From NCBI GenBank assembly GCA_015179045.1, contig WHUZ01000118.1, forward strand, positions 1-64,000: a DNA stretch of 64,000 nucleotides, read 5' to 3'. The position numbers and the translations under genes were made by a program. The DNA is from Kalaharituber pfeilii (taxonomy: Eukaryota > Ascomycota > Pezizomycetes > Pezizales > Pezizaceae). Below, piece after piece: positions 1 to 11,879 of the stretch. Position 1 is the first letter of the stretch. Each line of letters opens with the position of its first letter. The notes beneath the pieces were generated by a model, which saw only the letters and a list, made by a program, of their open reading frames with translations, made no database searches and had not been told where the DNA came from.

Positions 1-565
1 CATCAGGTGTCCACCGCGGTACCTCCGCCCTGGTCCTTCGGACTAGGGCTCGTGGGGCACTCGGTACAGGCGGCACAGCTCCCTTGCCCCTTCTCCACTC
101 TGGCGCTGCAGCTAGCGACTCTCTTCCCTTCCAGTTATCGGTATCATTGCTTTTCACAGAGGCTCCGGAGGAAGACAAGGCGGTTTCCCCGTCATCCGAG
201 TCGAGGCCCGCAGCCGCGGACCGCATAGGTGTACTCACTGTCGATCTGTCAGAACCTCCAACATTTGTCGGGGCGAAGGGGTCGTTGTCTCTGGCGGTCG
301 CGGCCAAAGAGAGTAATCCATTTGCGGCTCCACTTTCCGACTTCCAAGGCTTGTGGTCACGGGGGCCTTCTTGCTCAGTTTCTCCGGCGAGGGGCCCCTG
401 GTCTGTAACGCGTACGTCATCCCCAGACCAAATTGCACAAGTATCGTCGTCACGTAGCGGGGATTCGTCAAACCTATTGCAGTTGGCATTGCTCGAGGTC
501 AGGCTTTGTCAATTCAATCAAGAACATCATAGGATAGCACATCATTCTGCTATCTTAGGTCCTAC
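1..565. other. Left edge, unassigned GC-rich DNA
   Basis: Open frames exist on both strands: 84-707 plus, and 235-489 minus. Neither has a domain, signal peptide or repeat pattern I recognise, and they overlap each other, so neither is called. The base composition is gene-like compared with the AT-rich repeats elsewhere, so part of a gene cut by the window edge is possible. Confidence 0.3.
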
Positions 566-1075
566 CTACAGCTTCTCATACCAAGCATATGTTTCTATCA
601 AATTCGTCTTGTATAACTCCTCATCGGAAAAGGCAAATAGATTGTGTCTCAGTCTGGTTGGATATTTCTCCAACAACGCCTGGTACTCCTCGGCGTCGAA
701 AGTATGACAAAGCCACAGCTTCCCTATATCTCTGGACGGGACGATGCTCGGCATGCTGTCCTCCGGGATTACAATTTTCATTGCCAAAAAGCGGAGCTAC
801 TCCGGCAGAGAAGACACCTGGGACTTAGCACCTAATCCAGCCAAGAGGGCAGATTTACCTCGCAGTCATAAATAAGAATGGAGAGACCAAGCTTTACATA
901 CATATTCCCTAAATAAATCCTTCGACACCACCGTCAACTCACCGTCAACATCCCAGAGGTAGCTGGCGTAACTCAGACACGTGCTCAGGCGCGATATAGT
1001 AATTAAATGATAAAGATCCGTGTGGACTTTGAATGCGGCTTTAGCCAACAGCAAATCTTGCACTTGCGTTGCCAT
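566..1075 (-). CDS. Hypothetical protein, predicted two exons, 134 aa
   Basis: Not recognised. Two minus-strand open segments join cleanly through a predicted 105-nt intron (797-901). The donor is GTATGT, there is a TGCTAAGTC branch-like motif, and the acceptor is TAG. Exon 1 (902-1075) starts at the ATG at 1073-1075 and gives 58 codons ending FREY. Exon 2 (566-796) gives 76 codons ending in TAG. The joined product has no signal peptide or clear membrane segment. Its C-terminal half, around DIGKLWLCHTFDAEEYQ, has the mixed composition of a globular protein. The splice phase is 0 on both sides, which supports the model but does not prove it. Alternatives are the tail of a longer gene whose upstream exons lie above 1075, or a decayed gene. 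No neighbour helps to assign a job. Confidence 0.4.
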
Positions 1076-2542
1076 TGTATCAGTGTTAGGGTGTAAAGCG
1101 GCCCGATATATGCTAGGAGCCTGGGCACACTCGCACTGTGTAGTTAGGTCGAGAGCAGGAGAGAAATGCGGCTCTTTAACCCCACACGACGTGTTGTTTT
1201 ATCGTCGATCACAATTGTGGTGGAGGCGCAAGGTGACACTGCATATGCGGAGCCGCTCTACATGCAGCTCTGGAGAATCTGGCCACTTAGCAGCGGTTTC
1301 ACTCGGGCACGTGAGTACCAGAAAAGCCATAGTAACAAAAGCTGGTCATACAGTAGTCATCTACAGCGACCTTGTTATAAGTCAGAGCGAAAATACCGTG
1401 ATTGTCCTAGACATAATACATACGACCCAGTGCCTTGTAGTAGACTATCTGGCACCAATTCCATAAGTAACTTTTGCCTGCACTGCACCATGAGATACTG
1501 CAAGGAAATGCATTGCAGAGTTCAGTTTTCCATCCCGACTATCCATAGAAGCCGGTAAGCCGTTCACAAGCCAAGTATCAAGTCCAAGGGGCATCAAGCA
1601 GATCCACCGTGCACTTGTTTTATATGTGGGGTGCAGTAAATATCTCAAGCCTCTCTCGATCTGTGAAACCTAATTCGACTCCATCGTCAATGTTTTTCTT
1701 AGACTATGTCTATGGATCTGCATTGCATTATCGCTTCTATTTCGAGAAGCAAGAACCAAAACCCGCAGGAGGTTGGTGATTGAAAGGAGCATCAAAGCGT
1801 CTTCGACGGGTCGAATCTGCTGTACATGTCAGCTTGGTTTTAAGTAGCCACTCCAATGTTCAAGCATACACTTGTGCTATCTGGCCGCAACTTGCCGAGA
1901 TGGGCCTCTACGGCTTGTTCTCTTTTGATCCTGAGCTTCCGATGGAGATATCGTAGACGACACAGGCCGATTACCGAAATCGGAGTCTTGGAGAAGCTTA
2001 CAGATGGCATATACTTCAATACACGAAGACTTGATCAAACCGGGAACTAGATCACTAACGCATACCTTGTAGCTTGCCCGTTGTGAACAGCGTCCACACC
2101 TCGTGCAGGTCAGTAGTCATGGAGATGAAAGGCATCCTTAATTAATTACCCCTATAGTACAAAAAAACAATAGAATACCCCGATTTTTGCAATGTTCGGT
2201 GCGAATTGGGCAAAGATTATCTATAGTGCAAATGAGTTATGTACTTTTCGGTTTTTGGGTATTAATTGACTATGATGCAATAAATTGTGCCTCAATTGAG
2301 TATTTACGGATTCAATTATATGGCACCCCAATTCTAAAAATGTTATACTTTGATTTTGGCGGTCATGGGTGTGTTAGGGTTGCGATACAGAATTACCAGT
2401 TTTTGAAGAAAATCTGGAGATTTTGTCACGTATCATAGCTGTACATAACTTTGTTTTTAAGGTTGGTGGTACTAGTCTAGTTGCAGCGTCGGCTATGCAG
2501 GTGATAGTTCCTTGGCAGTGAGAGGTGTTGAGTGTATGTACA
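1076..2542. other. Unassigned intergenic DNA
   Basis: No convincing gene. Overlapping short frames on both strands at 1020-1650 look like chance. From about 2120 the sequence becomes AT-rich with short A and T runs. No TIR, LTR or A-tailed element boundary was found. Confidence 0.4.
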
Positions 2543-2544
2543 TA

Positions 2545-3656
2545 TGGTGGAGCCCACCTATAAGGGACCACTTACAACCGAAATTATGGACCTGAACTTG
2601 ACACACTACTTCATCACCCAACCACACCTGATTAAAAAATAAACTATGTAGACATGTACTATTTCACCTGCTCTACAACGCTTCATTGTCCAAATTTAAA
2701 AATATTAAGGCGTTGTTGAGTAGTAGAAGATTGAAATTTTTGACTTTGTATGGAGCATCTCGGAAAAGTAACGTGCCAAGATTGCCAATTTTACAGGGAT
2801 TTGAACTAGTATGAGAACAAAACTAACTATATACAGGAATGATCTACCTAACTCTTCTATGGTTTTTATATACACGTTCAGTAAACTCTTTTGTACCATA
2901 TGTACAACCATAATATCTAGTGACTCGGAATATGTTGACTCGGTGGTTTTATTTAAGGGAGTAAAGTAAGCTGTTAACGGCCGGCATCCAGAAGCTGAGT
3001 GCTGGAACTCTTGCTGAGCTTTTTTATGTTGCCATAAAGTCTTGCGACAGACCTGTACCCCCCGCTAATATTTGAACTGAATAGTGGAAAAATCCACATT
3101 TATTGTATTTTCCATAAGCTCCGTATAAACATCCACTGTCATACCCAAGTCTTGAATTTCCTGCTCATCCTGCTCATCCTGTTCCTCCTCTTCGAGATCA
3201 TCGCACTCACTAGCCGACTCATCCAAAGACTCTTCACTTTCACTATATACAAATGGTCCGGAAATGCTCTCTTCTACTGCGACTAGCTCGGGGGTATCCG
3301 GATCCATAGCTGCTCTTCTTTCACTCCCCTAGCAGCAATGGCAAGCAGAATAGCTTTTCTTTTCTTGTTGGAACGAGGCATCTTGAACTTGAATGATTTC
3401 TTAGGTATGTCTATACCTATTACTATGATATTAGTCCATTTCCTTACTTAAAAAGAAGCTATAGGATAGGATATACACACCTTTGGGGACGCAAAAGTTA
3501 TCCGATGCCAAATATCCGTTTCGATGTCGAGATATGAGGTGCGAAATCCGCTGAGGAGAGCGCCGGAAAGGGGCTACCGTATCATACCATGTAATTGCAT
3601 ATTAGTCAGCAACCCGGCGAATGTAACCGGTAGTCCCTTATAGATGGGCTCCACCA
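2545..3656 (-). mobile_element. TA-flanked TIR transposon, copy 1 (1.11 kb)
   Basis: The left end TGGTGGAGCCCACCTATA and the right end, read in reverse complement as TGGTGGAGCCCATCTATA, form inverted repeats of about 28 bp. TA lies directly outside both ends (2543-2544 and 3657-3658), so the target is TA. A related copy sits at 22416-24312 and a fragment at 17930-18158. The interior encodes the relic at 2660-3381 on the minus strand. This copy also preserves the uninterrupted site CTTCATTGTCC (2681-2691) into which a second transposon has jumped in the other copy. A TA target fits Tc1/mariner/pogo-type elements, but no DDE domain is visible in the remaining 1.1 kb, so the superfamily is open. 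Confidence 0.8.
2660..3381 (-). pseudogene. Transposon protein relic with acidic N-terminus
   Basis: Starts at ATG 3379-3381 with a lysine-rich head (MPRSNKKRKAILLAIAARG). A one-base deletion relative to the copy at 23313-24058 then shifts the frame. The restored second frame (3307-3065) carries an acidic stretch with ESEESLDESASECDD and DEQ repeats, then YTELMENTINVDFSTIQFKY. A further decayed region reads like the fungal transposase segment ending YKSHRRV seen in the other copy. The repeated GCTCATCCT unit (9 bp) that encodes DEQ differs in copy number between the two loci. Function unknown; presumably a transposase N-terminal region. The copy is dead. Confidence 0.55.
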
Positions 3657-3658
3657 TA

Positions 3659-4582
3659 GATGTTACAACTCCCCCTCACTAACACATCTTGGCGGGGGGT
3701 ATCTTACGCTGTGAATAAATGAATTGGGTATGAAAAAAAAGTGGTGCAATCAATGTGTAGGTAATTGTGCACATCCCCACCTGCAAATAGGCTACCCCGG
3801 AAGTACACAATAGTTGATTACATAAAAATTAATTGTCATTTCGATTTATGCACAATTTCTGTGTACTATATGGGAGCTTGCGTGGGATTGAGTGGACAAT
3901 GGGAAGGCGGGAGGCGCAAGGAATAGCAGTCTCGAGCTGGACAACAGAGTAGACGTGAATGAAGCGGAAATTTCTGCATTAATTGGAGGGCTCGATATAG
4001 CTTACGTAAGTATGTAAGAGCATCCATTCTTGGTCTTGTGTCAAACCGCCCCCACTCCCACTCGAGCTGTCACACTTCATACCATTACCTCGATCTATAG
4101 TACGTTTTCGCACAATGAGCCCGTTGAAGTTTGCGACATTTATTTCTCTGACTGCAAAGAGTGCAGGGGTTCAATAATGGAGCTAGGCGATTACGTTGAG
4201 CTAGGTACCGATATAAGGTTTGTGACAGGGCGCAGGCTCAGAAAGGGTTGGAGAGTACGGAGTATTGTCGTTAGTTGATTAATCCTGAGGTGGAGAGCTG
4301 CTTGCTTGCTTAGTCATAACTGGAGCGGGGATCCGAGACGAACTGGGGCAGGGTGGTGGATTGAGGTCAAAGAAAAGTGAGATTGCATGCTACAGTTGCA
4401 TGTTTTGACAGCTGCCATAAACCATGATACTGTAGCTAACCCGTTTATCTACATGCTCCGCTATGAATGTTTGAATCCATGCATCGCATCAAAGGTAAAT
4501 GATCGCCACAGTTGAGTATCGTACACCGGATGACAGGAAGTCTAATTTGATTCCACAAGGATCATCCAAACTAACTTGACAT
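3659..4582. other. Unassigned DNA between transposons
   Basis: No gene supported. An 82-codon plus-strand frame (4030-4278) has no recognisable feature. No repeat ends were found. Confidence 0.4.
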
Positions 4583-4584
4583 TA

Positions 4585-5062
4585 CAGTTACACCTTGCTA
4601 TACCGGACGACCGAAATCCAACACCTTCTGTCCGGTTTAACCTAGCCTCCGGTATAACAAATTCTGCAAGGGTGCCTCCCAGGGGGATAAAGAACTTAGT
4701 AAGCCAATTGAGAGATACAATATGCCTGGAGACTGGTATTCCAGCAGGGTATGCATATTCTCTTCTCAATCTCCCAAGATATTACAGAACCTTGAACATT
4801 GATTTCAAGATATTGAGAATGCTTTGATAATACCACTATAATACACAGAAGGTACAAAAGGAGTTTCATGGTTCAGGCCTTTATCCAGTTCAGCTAGTTA
4901 GTTTGTGTGTAATTTGAATTTAAAAAGTCTACAGTTTTGTTGTCCGGTCCGGTTTAACTGGGTGTCAGTCCGGTATCGCTAATTTTTTGTATGTAGATTG
5001 CAAAAACCGTCAAGGGTCGTCCGGTATAGCAAGGTTTCCGGTTTAACGAGGTCCGGCATAGC
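4585..5062. mobile_element. pogo-like TIR element A (478 bp)
   Basis: Left end CAGTTACACCTTGCTATACC with TA just outside (4583-4584). Near the right end are inverted matches of the same TTGCTATACCGGACGACC motif and a second diverged CTATGCCGGACCTCGTT block. Ends of the CAGT...CTATACCGG type next to TA are typical of pogo/Fot-like elements. There is no transposase. The right TA (5063-5064) is also the left TA of the next element, so one element may have inserted beside or into the end of the other. Confidence 0.6.
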
Positions 5063-5064
5063 TA

Positions 5065-5726
5065 CAGTCTACCCTTGCTATACCGGATGGGCCTCTGCCT
5101 GCGACATCCGTTCCCCATACAAATCGCCCTGGCTATACCGGACACACTAATACTAATACATCTTAGACTACTCCATTTCACACTTGGCTGCCATCACTGC
5201 TGCCACCACTGCTGTCACGCTTCTGCTAATGCCGTTGCTACTACTGCTACCATCACTTGCTACAATGTTGTTTGGGCACTTCGTTGCTTCTTTGTTTTAT
5301 GTTCCGAGATTAATTGCTAACCACTTACCACTTTGTTTCAAAATACCTGACTAAGTAGATATAGCTTCTGATCAGCTTAGAATAATACCTAGGATATCAA
5401 AGTTAAGTTAAAGTACAGTAATCTTACCAATTTCATTTCAAAAATGTTTATCAAATTCACTTAACTTTTCTTTAGCATATTTTGGTTCTAGTCAATGTAC
5501 ATATTTGATGCTTCTCAAGCACACTTAAGGCCTGACGTTTTTCTAGATTTCGTGGCCGATGGATATTGATGTCTTTGGCTGGGTGTGAACAAGTTGATGT
5601 TTACTTCATTCATCTCCTATTTCAGTAATTAATTGAATTTACCACCCCCCTGTCTGCTAAGCATTTTATTCTATACCGGACGAAAATTGCCAGATTTTAG
5701 CGATCCGGTATAGCAAGGGTAGACTG
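5065..5726. mobile_element. pogo-like TIR element B (662 bp)
   Basis: Perfect terminal inverted repeats of 24 bp begin CAGTCTACCCTTGCTATACC. They read inwards from 5065 and, on the other strand, from 5726. TA flanks both sides (5063-5064 and 5727-5728). The interior is non-coding with GCTACTACTGCTAC-like simple sequence. It is a non-autonomous (MITE-like) element of the TA-target class, probably pogo/Fot type by its end motif. Confidence 0.8.
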
Positions 5727-5728
5727 TA

Positions 5729-7480
5729 GGTAAAAATGTAATTTGACGTTAGCTGTCACACTAACTCGCGATAACATTAGACTTCCCGACGCTCCGTCGG
5801 AATCGAAGCCTGCAGATCGGTGTTGCGGCGCGGGGATTCCGGAAAGTGAAGCCGTGGTACCGGCGAAACAAGTACATAGCTGAGAAAACGTTGACCGGAG
5901 ATCTCCAAGGTATTTTTCGCAAATGTTAGAGTTGGTACTTCCAGCCAGGGGCCCGGGAAATTGAGGCGCGCGCAAATTCGAGATCTTGGCATTCGGTCTG
6001 GGGAATGGGCTTTGCGAGTTTAGAGCACACTCTATAAAGAAGGGTTACATTCGGAGAATGCAGGTATAGTGCCGAGTTTTTAAATCATGTTAGGTAGGAG
6101 AGGGTGGAAATAATGGAGGCAAAAATCTTGCACATGGTCACTGATTTCATGATTCATATTATTCGAGAGATTCAACTATGATAGGGAGCCCAAATCTAGA
6201 ACTTCCATACGGCGGAGTAAGCCGCCTCACGCCACAGCCGGAATTTGTGAAACTCGTCGATACCTCACAGGGACCCCAGGCTCATCAGTCTCGGGACAAG
6301 GGATGGAGGGGTCATGCCCTTTTGTGCTAACTGGGGGGTAATGTTTCATACAGTACCTGCCAAGATGACCAGGGCACGATAAATGATTGTATCATAGACG
6401 AGGAGAATGATGAGGTTGGGCGTGTTCTCGTACCCAGTCTAAAGAGACCGGTTGCCAAGCCGAATATTTAATTCTGCAACCCCGTCTGCTAGGTTGGGCG
6501 CTGCAACTGTGGCACGTGCTGTTAATTGAAACAGAACTTGAAATTGGCTTGGGATAATAATGTATTGATAGAAAGTGTGGAAGTCGGCGAGCAGTGCTGT
6601 AACCCCTCGGGGTATTCAGAGGGATGGTAAAGGTACCGGTCCTTAGATAACCCGTCGTGTATGCAATTATTTGGAATTACTGAATGGCAGGCTATAGGAA
6701 ACACCGACATGAGGCAAGATTTGGGTGTAGGGGGATAAAACTTTTATCTTGAGTTGATGAAGTTACTGGCAGTGGTTTCTTAAAGATCTGGCTGCGACGA
6801 GTAGTCATGATGGGGATTTCCAATCTGAGGCCAGGTTTTGCAGGAAAGCTGCGGCATATTATGGGATCAAGTCTTGAGAAAAAAGGACATTCACGCAGTT
6901 CGTCAAAATAATTATCGTCATATGAAGGGGAGGTGGCAGGCTGCAGATGGGGGTAGTTCATCCCATTAAGCAACGTATGTAAGGCGAACACATGCATCAA
7001 AGACCCTACATCTGCGTGACCTATATTGGCTACAGAAGTTTCACTCACAGGGCAACCGCTGGCTTCTTTGTTGGTGAGGTGGTCCTGGACCTATGAGAGC
7101 AGTCAAGATAAGAGAGAATTAATTTGTATGAGGCACAGTGCACCTTGCCCAGCCCTGTCTCTTGCGGACAAGAGTTGATTTCTGGGAAAATTCGGAGGGG
7201 AATGTTGCGATAGCTAATTTGATTACCTTATAATGGCGGAAACGATAACCTTCCCTTCCCTGTCAAACATCATATCGTGGAAACGTTCAATGAATTCACC
7301 ATGTTGCCCGGATACGGCAGACACGCAACTATTCCCGTCTCGAAACAATCATTGTTCCCTGCCATAGGTTCTGCGGGGCTACGTGATCAAAAAGAGAAAC
7401 AATCATTGCAGGTGATAGGAGTTGAGAAAGTCCAAACTCCGCCCCTTGCAAACAAGAATACAAGTTTATGATCGCTGGAA
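5729..7480. other. Unassigned DNA upstream of the LPMO gene
   Basis: A GC-rich block (5780-6000) and a 118-codon minus-strand frame (6692-7048) are the only gene-like parts. Neither has a recognisable domain or splice structure. The 69-bp MITE relic at 6423-6491 lies here. Confidence 0.35.
6423..6491 (+). mobile_element. Short Mutator-type MITE, damaged copy
   Basis: Starts TGTTCTCGTACCCAGTCT and shares GACCGGTTGCCAAGCCGA with the element at 17413-17510. The 9-bp sequence GGTTGGGCG stands directly on both sides (6414-6422 and 6492-6500), as expected for a 9-bp TSD. The right inverted repeat has decayed or been lost. Confidence 0.65.
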
Positions 7481-7485
7481 GAGGA

Positions 7486-7494
7486 ATATATAAA
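7486..7494 (+). promoter_or_regulatory. TATA-like box of the LPMO gene
   Basis: ATATATAAA lies about 130 bp before the start codon and is followed by a pyrimidine-rich stretch up to the ATG, a common fungal arrangement. Two short matches to the CreA/Cre1 consensus SYGGRG lie upstream: GCGGGG at 7373-7378 and CTCCGC (reverse) at 7437-7442. They could mean carbon repression, but matches this short arise often by chance. Confidence 0.45.
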
Positions 7495-7622
7495 GAGGCA
7501 TGATATGCCCATCGACTTAGTTTTTCTCTCCAGGCAATTACGAGATCGTCTATTCATTCCTTCATTCAAGCCCCTTCTCCCGCCTACTTGTTGCTGATCT
7601 TAGACTTTGTCCGCCCTTCACG

Positions 7623-8437
7623 ATGAAGTTCCTTACTTTGGCCGCAGCCACCGCTGCGCTCCTTCAGGGTGCTGCTGCCCACTGTATGTGACTTGATGAC
7701 CTTCATTCATCAACTTCTTCAGGAATATTTGTGCTGATAGCCGTTCTGCAGACCGCTTCACCTCCTTGATCGTGAATGGCCAAGTTACCCGTGAATACCA
7801 GTATGTGCGCCAGAACACCAACTACAACTCCCCTGTATTCGTCGACTCCATCGACCTCCGCTGCAACGCTGGTGGCGCTTCTGGTGCCAACACCCAGACC
7901 GCTGAGGTCTCTGCAGGTGCAACGGTACGAAGCTCTCTATTTGCCTCTTGAGCTCTTTCCCAAGTCATTCTAACAACGTCAACTAACCAATTATCTTGAA
8001 AATAGATTGGCTTCAAGATGGACCAACCCGTGTACCACGCTGGTCCTCTCCTCGTCTACATCTCCAAGGCCCCAAGCACCGCAGCCTCCTACGACGGTTC
8101 GGGGAGCTGGGCCAAGATCTACCAGATCGAGCCCACCATCAGCGGCTCCACTATCGCCTGGAATACCGAGAAAGACACCTTCACGTTCAAGCTTCCGTCC
8201 AGCCTTGCGGCTGGCGAGTACCTTGTCCGCATTGAGCAAATTGCACTCCACTCCATGCCGGCACAGTTCTACGTTTCGTGTGGGCAGATCAAGGTTACGG
8301 GCGGCGGTTCGGCGATCCCCAGCGGCATTAGATTCCCGTCGGGATACTCCGCGAACCATCCGGGCATTAATATCAACATATACTGGCCGCCGTTGACCTC
8401 TTACACTATGCCCGGCCCGGCCGTCTGGCGCGGGTAG
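7623..8437 (+). CDS. Secreted AA9 lytic polysaccharide monooxygenase, 221 aa, 3 exons
   Basis: Predicted copper-dependent enzyme that oxidatively cleaves cellulose or related glucans outside the cell. Exons are 7623-7683, 7752-7924 and 8006-8437; the introns of 68 and 81 nt have GT/AG ends and keep the frame. Residues 1-19 are a signal peptide; cleavage before HYRF exposes the N-terminal His20 needed for the histidine brace. The second brace histidine is His89 (QPVYHAG), and the HSMPAQFYVSC block supplies His160, Gln165 and the axial Tyr167. Cys58 (LRCN) and Cys170 fit the conserved disulfide. The length is normal for a single-domain AA9 with no cellulose-binding module. No frame damage is seen despite transposons on both sides. 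Family assignment is firm; substrate and regioselectivity cannot be read from the sequence. Confidence 0.95.
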
Positions 8438-9183
8438 ATTGGGGGAAGGAGAGTAGGATTTGGATTTCGAGGATCGCCTCTGATGGTGGAGGAAATGAGG
8501 ATCGGCAGGGTCAGGATATAGAATATCACGAACCCTGTCACAACCAGTGCCTGGGCACTGGTGTGTAGAAGGTTTTGGGCATGGTTCCTGGATGTATTAT
8601 ATTTGTTTGACACCTTCTTTTGGAATGCAAATGGAGTTGATTGGCCACTGATCCATATACTGCTTGCTCAAGTTTGATCACAATAGCAAGCGGACGCTCT
8701 ATCCGTTACCTACTTGTAGCGTGATTGGAACATCTAACACTCGAATTCACCTATATTTCTTGCGTTCTATGTAGTGCCAAATCGTAGAAGATCAAGTTCA
8801 GCAGACAAGGCTCCAGTTGAGAATACTAATCCGAGTGTTCCATTGATGATGCTATCTCTTAAGAATATGATTCAACGACTTGCTGAAAAAGGGCCACCTC
8901 GCATGCCACCTGGTGGCCTCCCAGTCAGTCAGTATGGGTACTCAGGTGGCCCCGGCCGGTGACTACTTGCTGCAGATTTACACGGCCATCGCCGGGACAT
9001 AGTCACATGCAGCATGGTCACCAAGCAGTTACGTGTTGGGCCATGTTTGAAGATTTAATCCTACTTTCGCCCAGATGGAAAAAGATAGTACCTGTGCAAC
9101 TAGAAGTAGAAAAACGATTGGGATGACCTGAATGGGAAGGATGAGAAGTGTGATGGTGAGGGCAGAACAGGCATCAGCATAAA
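8438..9183. other. LPMO downstream region
   Basis: Holds the 3' untranslated region and unassigned DNA. A short plus-strand frame at 8774-8962, rich in Pro and Gly and ending GYSGGPGR, is uninterpretable. No retroelement boundary before 9184. Confidence 0.35.
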
Positions 9184-9194
9184 ACGAAAAATCG

Positions 9195-9529
9195 GATGAG
9201 ACCACCGCACACGTGCTTGCCAGATGCAAGACATGGAAACGGAAGTGGCCCGGGGAAATGGCGGACTTGCTTAGGCCACTGAAGGATAAGGACAAGGACC
9301 CCTTAATGGAGTTACTGGATTGGATCGAAGAATAAGGGCGTATAATAAGGACGTTGGAACTTTCATTTGGATGTCGGAACTTTCATTTGATTTACTCCCG
9401 CACATTTGACGTTACCTCTCATATTATCCTCATGTAACTAAAGCTTTGACTTCTTTCTTCATGTAATTAAACCTCGTCATAGCCCGAAGGGCGCCATACG
9501 AGTAATGATATAAAAAAAAAAAAAAAAAG
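9195..9529 (+). mobile_element. 5'-truncated LINE (family A), RNase H tail
   Basis: An insertion of 335 bp between 11-bp copies of ACGAAAAATCG (9184-9194 and 9530-9540). It encodes the last residues of ORF2 (TAHVLARCKTWKRKWPGE ... MELLDWIEE, stop at 9335). That matches the C-terminal zinc-knuckle tail of the better copies at 26700 and 29477. It ends with the family A hairpin CTCGTCATAGCCC...ATACGAG, then TAATGATATA and poly-A. Truncated at its 5' end; dead copy. Confidence 0.85.
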
Positions 9530-9540
9530 ACGAAAAATCG

Positions 9541-10608
9541 CCCTGAAGCACCCCGGAAGGTGTATCCCCCAAGCGCCTTGAGGGACCTGGATGCACGTCA
9601 TCTATTCATGGTAACCAGGTGCACTGACTAAGGTCGTTTACACCAAGGTGATTACAGATGTCTCTGTTACGTCTCAGGGCAACTGATATGTCCCATGCAC
9701 TGACAGCCTCGACTGCTTGTAGGTACTGAAGTTCACTGAGAGTCTCCATGTGCACAGGCTCGATGGCCACCAAGCCTTGCAGTAATCACTCTCCTGAAGC
9801 TCGTAGCTAAGCATTCCATGATAATGCATTTTCACAATGGCAAGTACTGTAGTATAACAATTATGTTGGTAATATTCGTCTCCTAACACTTACTCGAGTT
9901 CACTATGGGGAGTGATGTATTATACTACATCGGGAAACTGTGGAGAGATGAGAGAGGGAGATGGTGCAGATTCTATTTCCTTCGGTTATCAGTGTTTTCT
10001 CCAGTTATGGTTTGCCATTTCTTACCTCTTATCTATTACCTTTTATCATCTTCCAATTATCTCCTATGTATTTATCCTCGTCATAGCCCTCAGCAGTATA
10101 CGAGAAATGTTTTTTTTTGGGAAAGGGACACTATTCAATATCGACAAATTGTGCAATTAGCAGCAATGTGTACTCTCAATTACTACATGATCGGACAAGT
10201 AAGCAAAAGTTGTCTAAGTCTGCTTAGAAACTCAAACAAATTGCTGTTGAGGTCAAGCTATGATACACACATTTCCATGTAAATTTAGGGTGACCCGTTG
10301 AACGGTCCATCCTATTGAGCAGTCATTGACAGGAATTGGCCAGATTAAACATACCCCCTTGATTGAATTCTAAACCTATTAAAACAAACAAAAGTAGTAT
10401 CGGCCATGTGGTTAGTTCTTGTGAGTAATATGTAGCTATTTGCTTGGCCCAATAACCTGCCGTGTTGATATATAGTTACTGTGTAGCCAATGAGGGAAAG
10501 ATCAAAATATCAGGTGCAGCATAGCTAGTCTGAAATCACTGTTAGACCATCGGTATGTGTACGCTGATCATACAAATCAATTCCATGGGTTGTTATTGTT
10601 TTAGTTAT
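9541..10608. other. Unassigned DNA with a decayed LINE tail
   Basis: A faint family A end (CCTCGTCATAGCCCTCAG ... TATACGAG) lies at 10073-10112. No gene is supported. Frames at 9905-10282 are AT-rich and featureless. Confidence 0.35.
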
Positions 10609-10646
10609 CCCTTGGGTGCACGCGACATGTCGCGCACACCCAAGGG
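10609..10646. repeat. 38-bp near-perfect palindrome
   Basis: The arms CCCTTGGGTGCACGCGACA and its inverted partner differ at two positions and meet with no spacer. It could form a cruciform or be the tip of a lost inverted-repeat element. No flanking duplication seen. Confidence 0.7.
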
Positions 10647-10739
10647 TTACATAATAGAGTTCCGAGAGTTAGGGGCCTCGAAAAAATTGAGATATATAGC
10701 TAGTAAATACTGATCTAGAGCCTTTAAAAGGAAAATATC

Positions 10740-11400
10740 GAGCACACCTCACATTGGGTATTATGAATGAAACTGGGATGCCGACCGCTGTGTAATACGC
10801 AGAATGTCTCACACCCTCGCTCAACATGCTCGACATGCTCAACTTGATCAATATATCCAATATCACAAGTGTAGTCAATTATCCAATCTGGCGATGTCGC
10901 AGCATGCCTGAGCTTTCCTGTCAGGAAGTTGCTGAATTTAGACGAAGTTTACGCTGTTGCAAAGGAAACTCTAGAATGCGGGGTTGTTGGGTGGTCATGA
11001 GACTACTCATTAGGTCGCTGGGTCGCTCGGTCGATCATTGAATCAGACACTGCAGCTGTTCGATGCACCACATATTTACAGGTATGGCAGGCACCTCATG
11101 ACAGCACGAGATCAGAAAGAATGATCTGAATTGAAAGGCATGGCAGGAATCTCTCGGCCGTGCAAGATGTGGCAGAACGAGGTCGTTTAGCGCGTATGAC
11201 AGATTGCTTACAGTACGTGATATGGCAGAATGAGCTTAATATAACAGATAAGACAGGTTCCTCATGGCATGCGATGTAGCAGAACGAGCTGAATTTGACA
11301 GATATGGCAAGTTCCTGACGGCATGAGATGTGACCGTATGATAAGTAGGAGCAGTTATATCGGTAGGAAAATGTTCGTCTTATTGATAATAGACTTATCT
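10740..11400. repeat. Dispersed repeat block shared with 61.1-62.0 kb
   Basis: Contains short iterations around ATGCTCAA/CATGCTCGA, then GTAGTCAATTATCCAATCTGG. Similar sequence is found near 61350. From about 11080 come diverged inverted units of the 57-bp minisatellite (AGAATGAGC...AATTTGACAG...). Both parts recur in the same order at 61.1-62.0 kb, so this is a diverged duplicated block. No gene. Confidence 0.6.
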
Positions 11401-11695
11401 CCAAAGAGCCTGAGTGCATATATGTTAATCATTAAGGTAAATAACCCTTTATAATACATAGTGGTAAATTAGAACCAATAACGTATCCAATAGTAATGCA
11501 ATTTGAAACATACATGCAACATTGTAACGTTGACTATACGTATGATGTCAAGTCTCAGTATGTATGGAGTCGTGCATGAGGTTGAGTATGCGAGTGACGT
11601 CCAGTGTGTGTACAGTATTATAGTGTAAGAAACATCCACTACGATAGTTTGAGACAACACTGTACTCGAGTACTAACATAGATTGTAGATATATA

Positions 11696-11839
11696 CAGTC
11701 CCTAGCAGAAAGTCTTCCTAGTATAATTTTACTATGCGGCGTAAGGGAAAGCTTTTACCAAGTTTCCCTTGGAGTTGTGAGACATGTAGCCGAGCGCAGC
11801 TCCCCTGGACTATTTTTCAGTATCATGAAAAAAAAATCA

Positions 11840-11879
<40 letters not shown>

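Noticed and set aside
84..707. 207-codon plus-strand open frame at the left edge
   Set aside because: No domain, competing frames on the other strand, and the second half overlaps the better supported minus-strand exon model.
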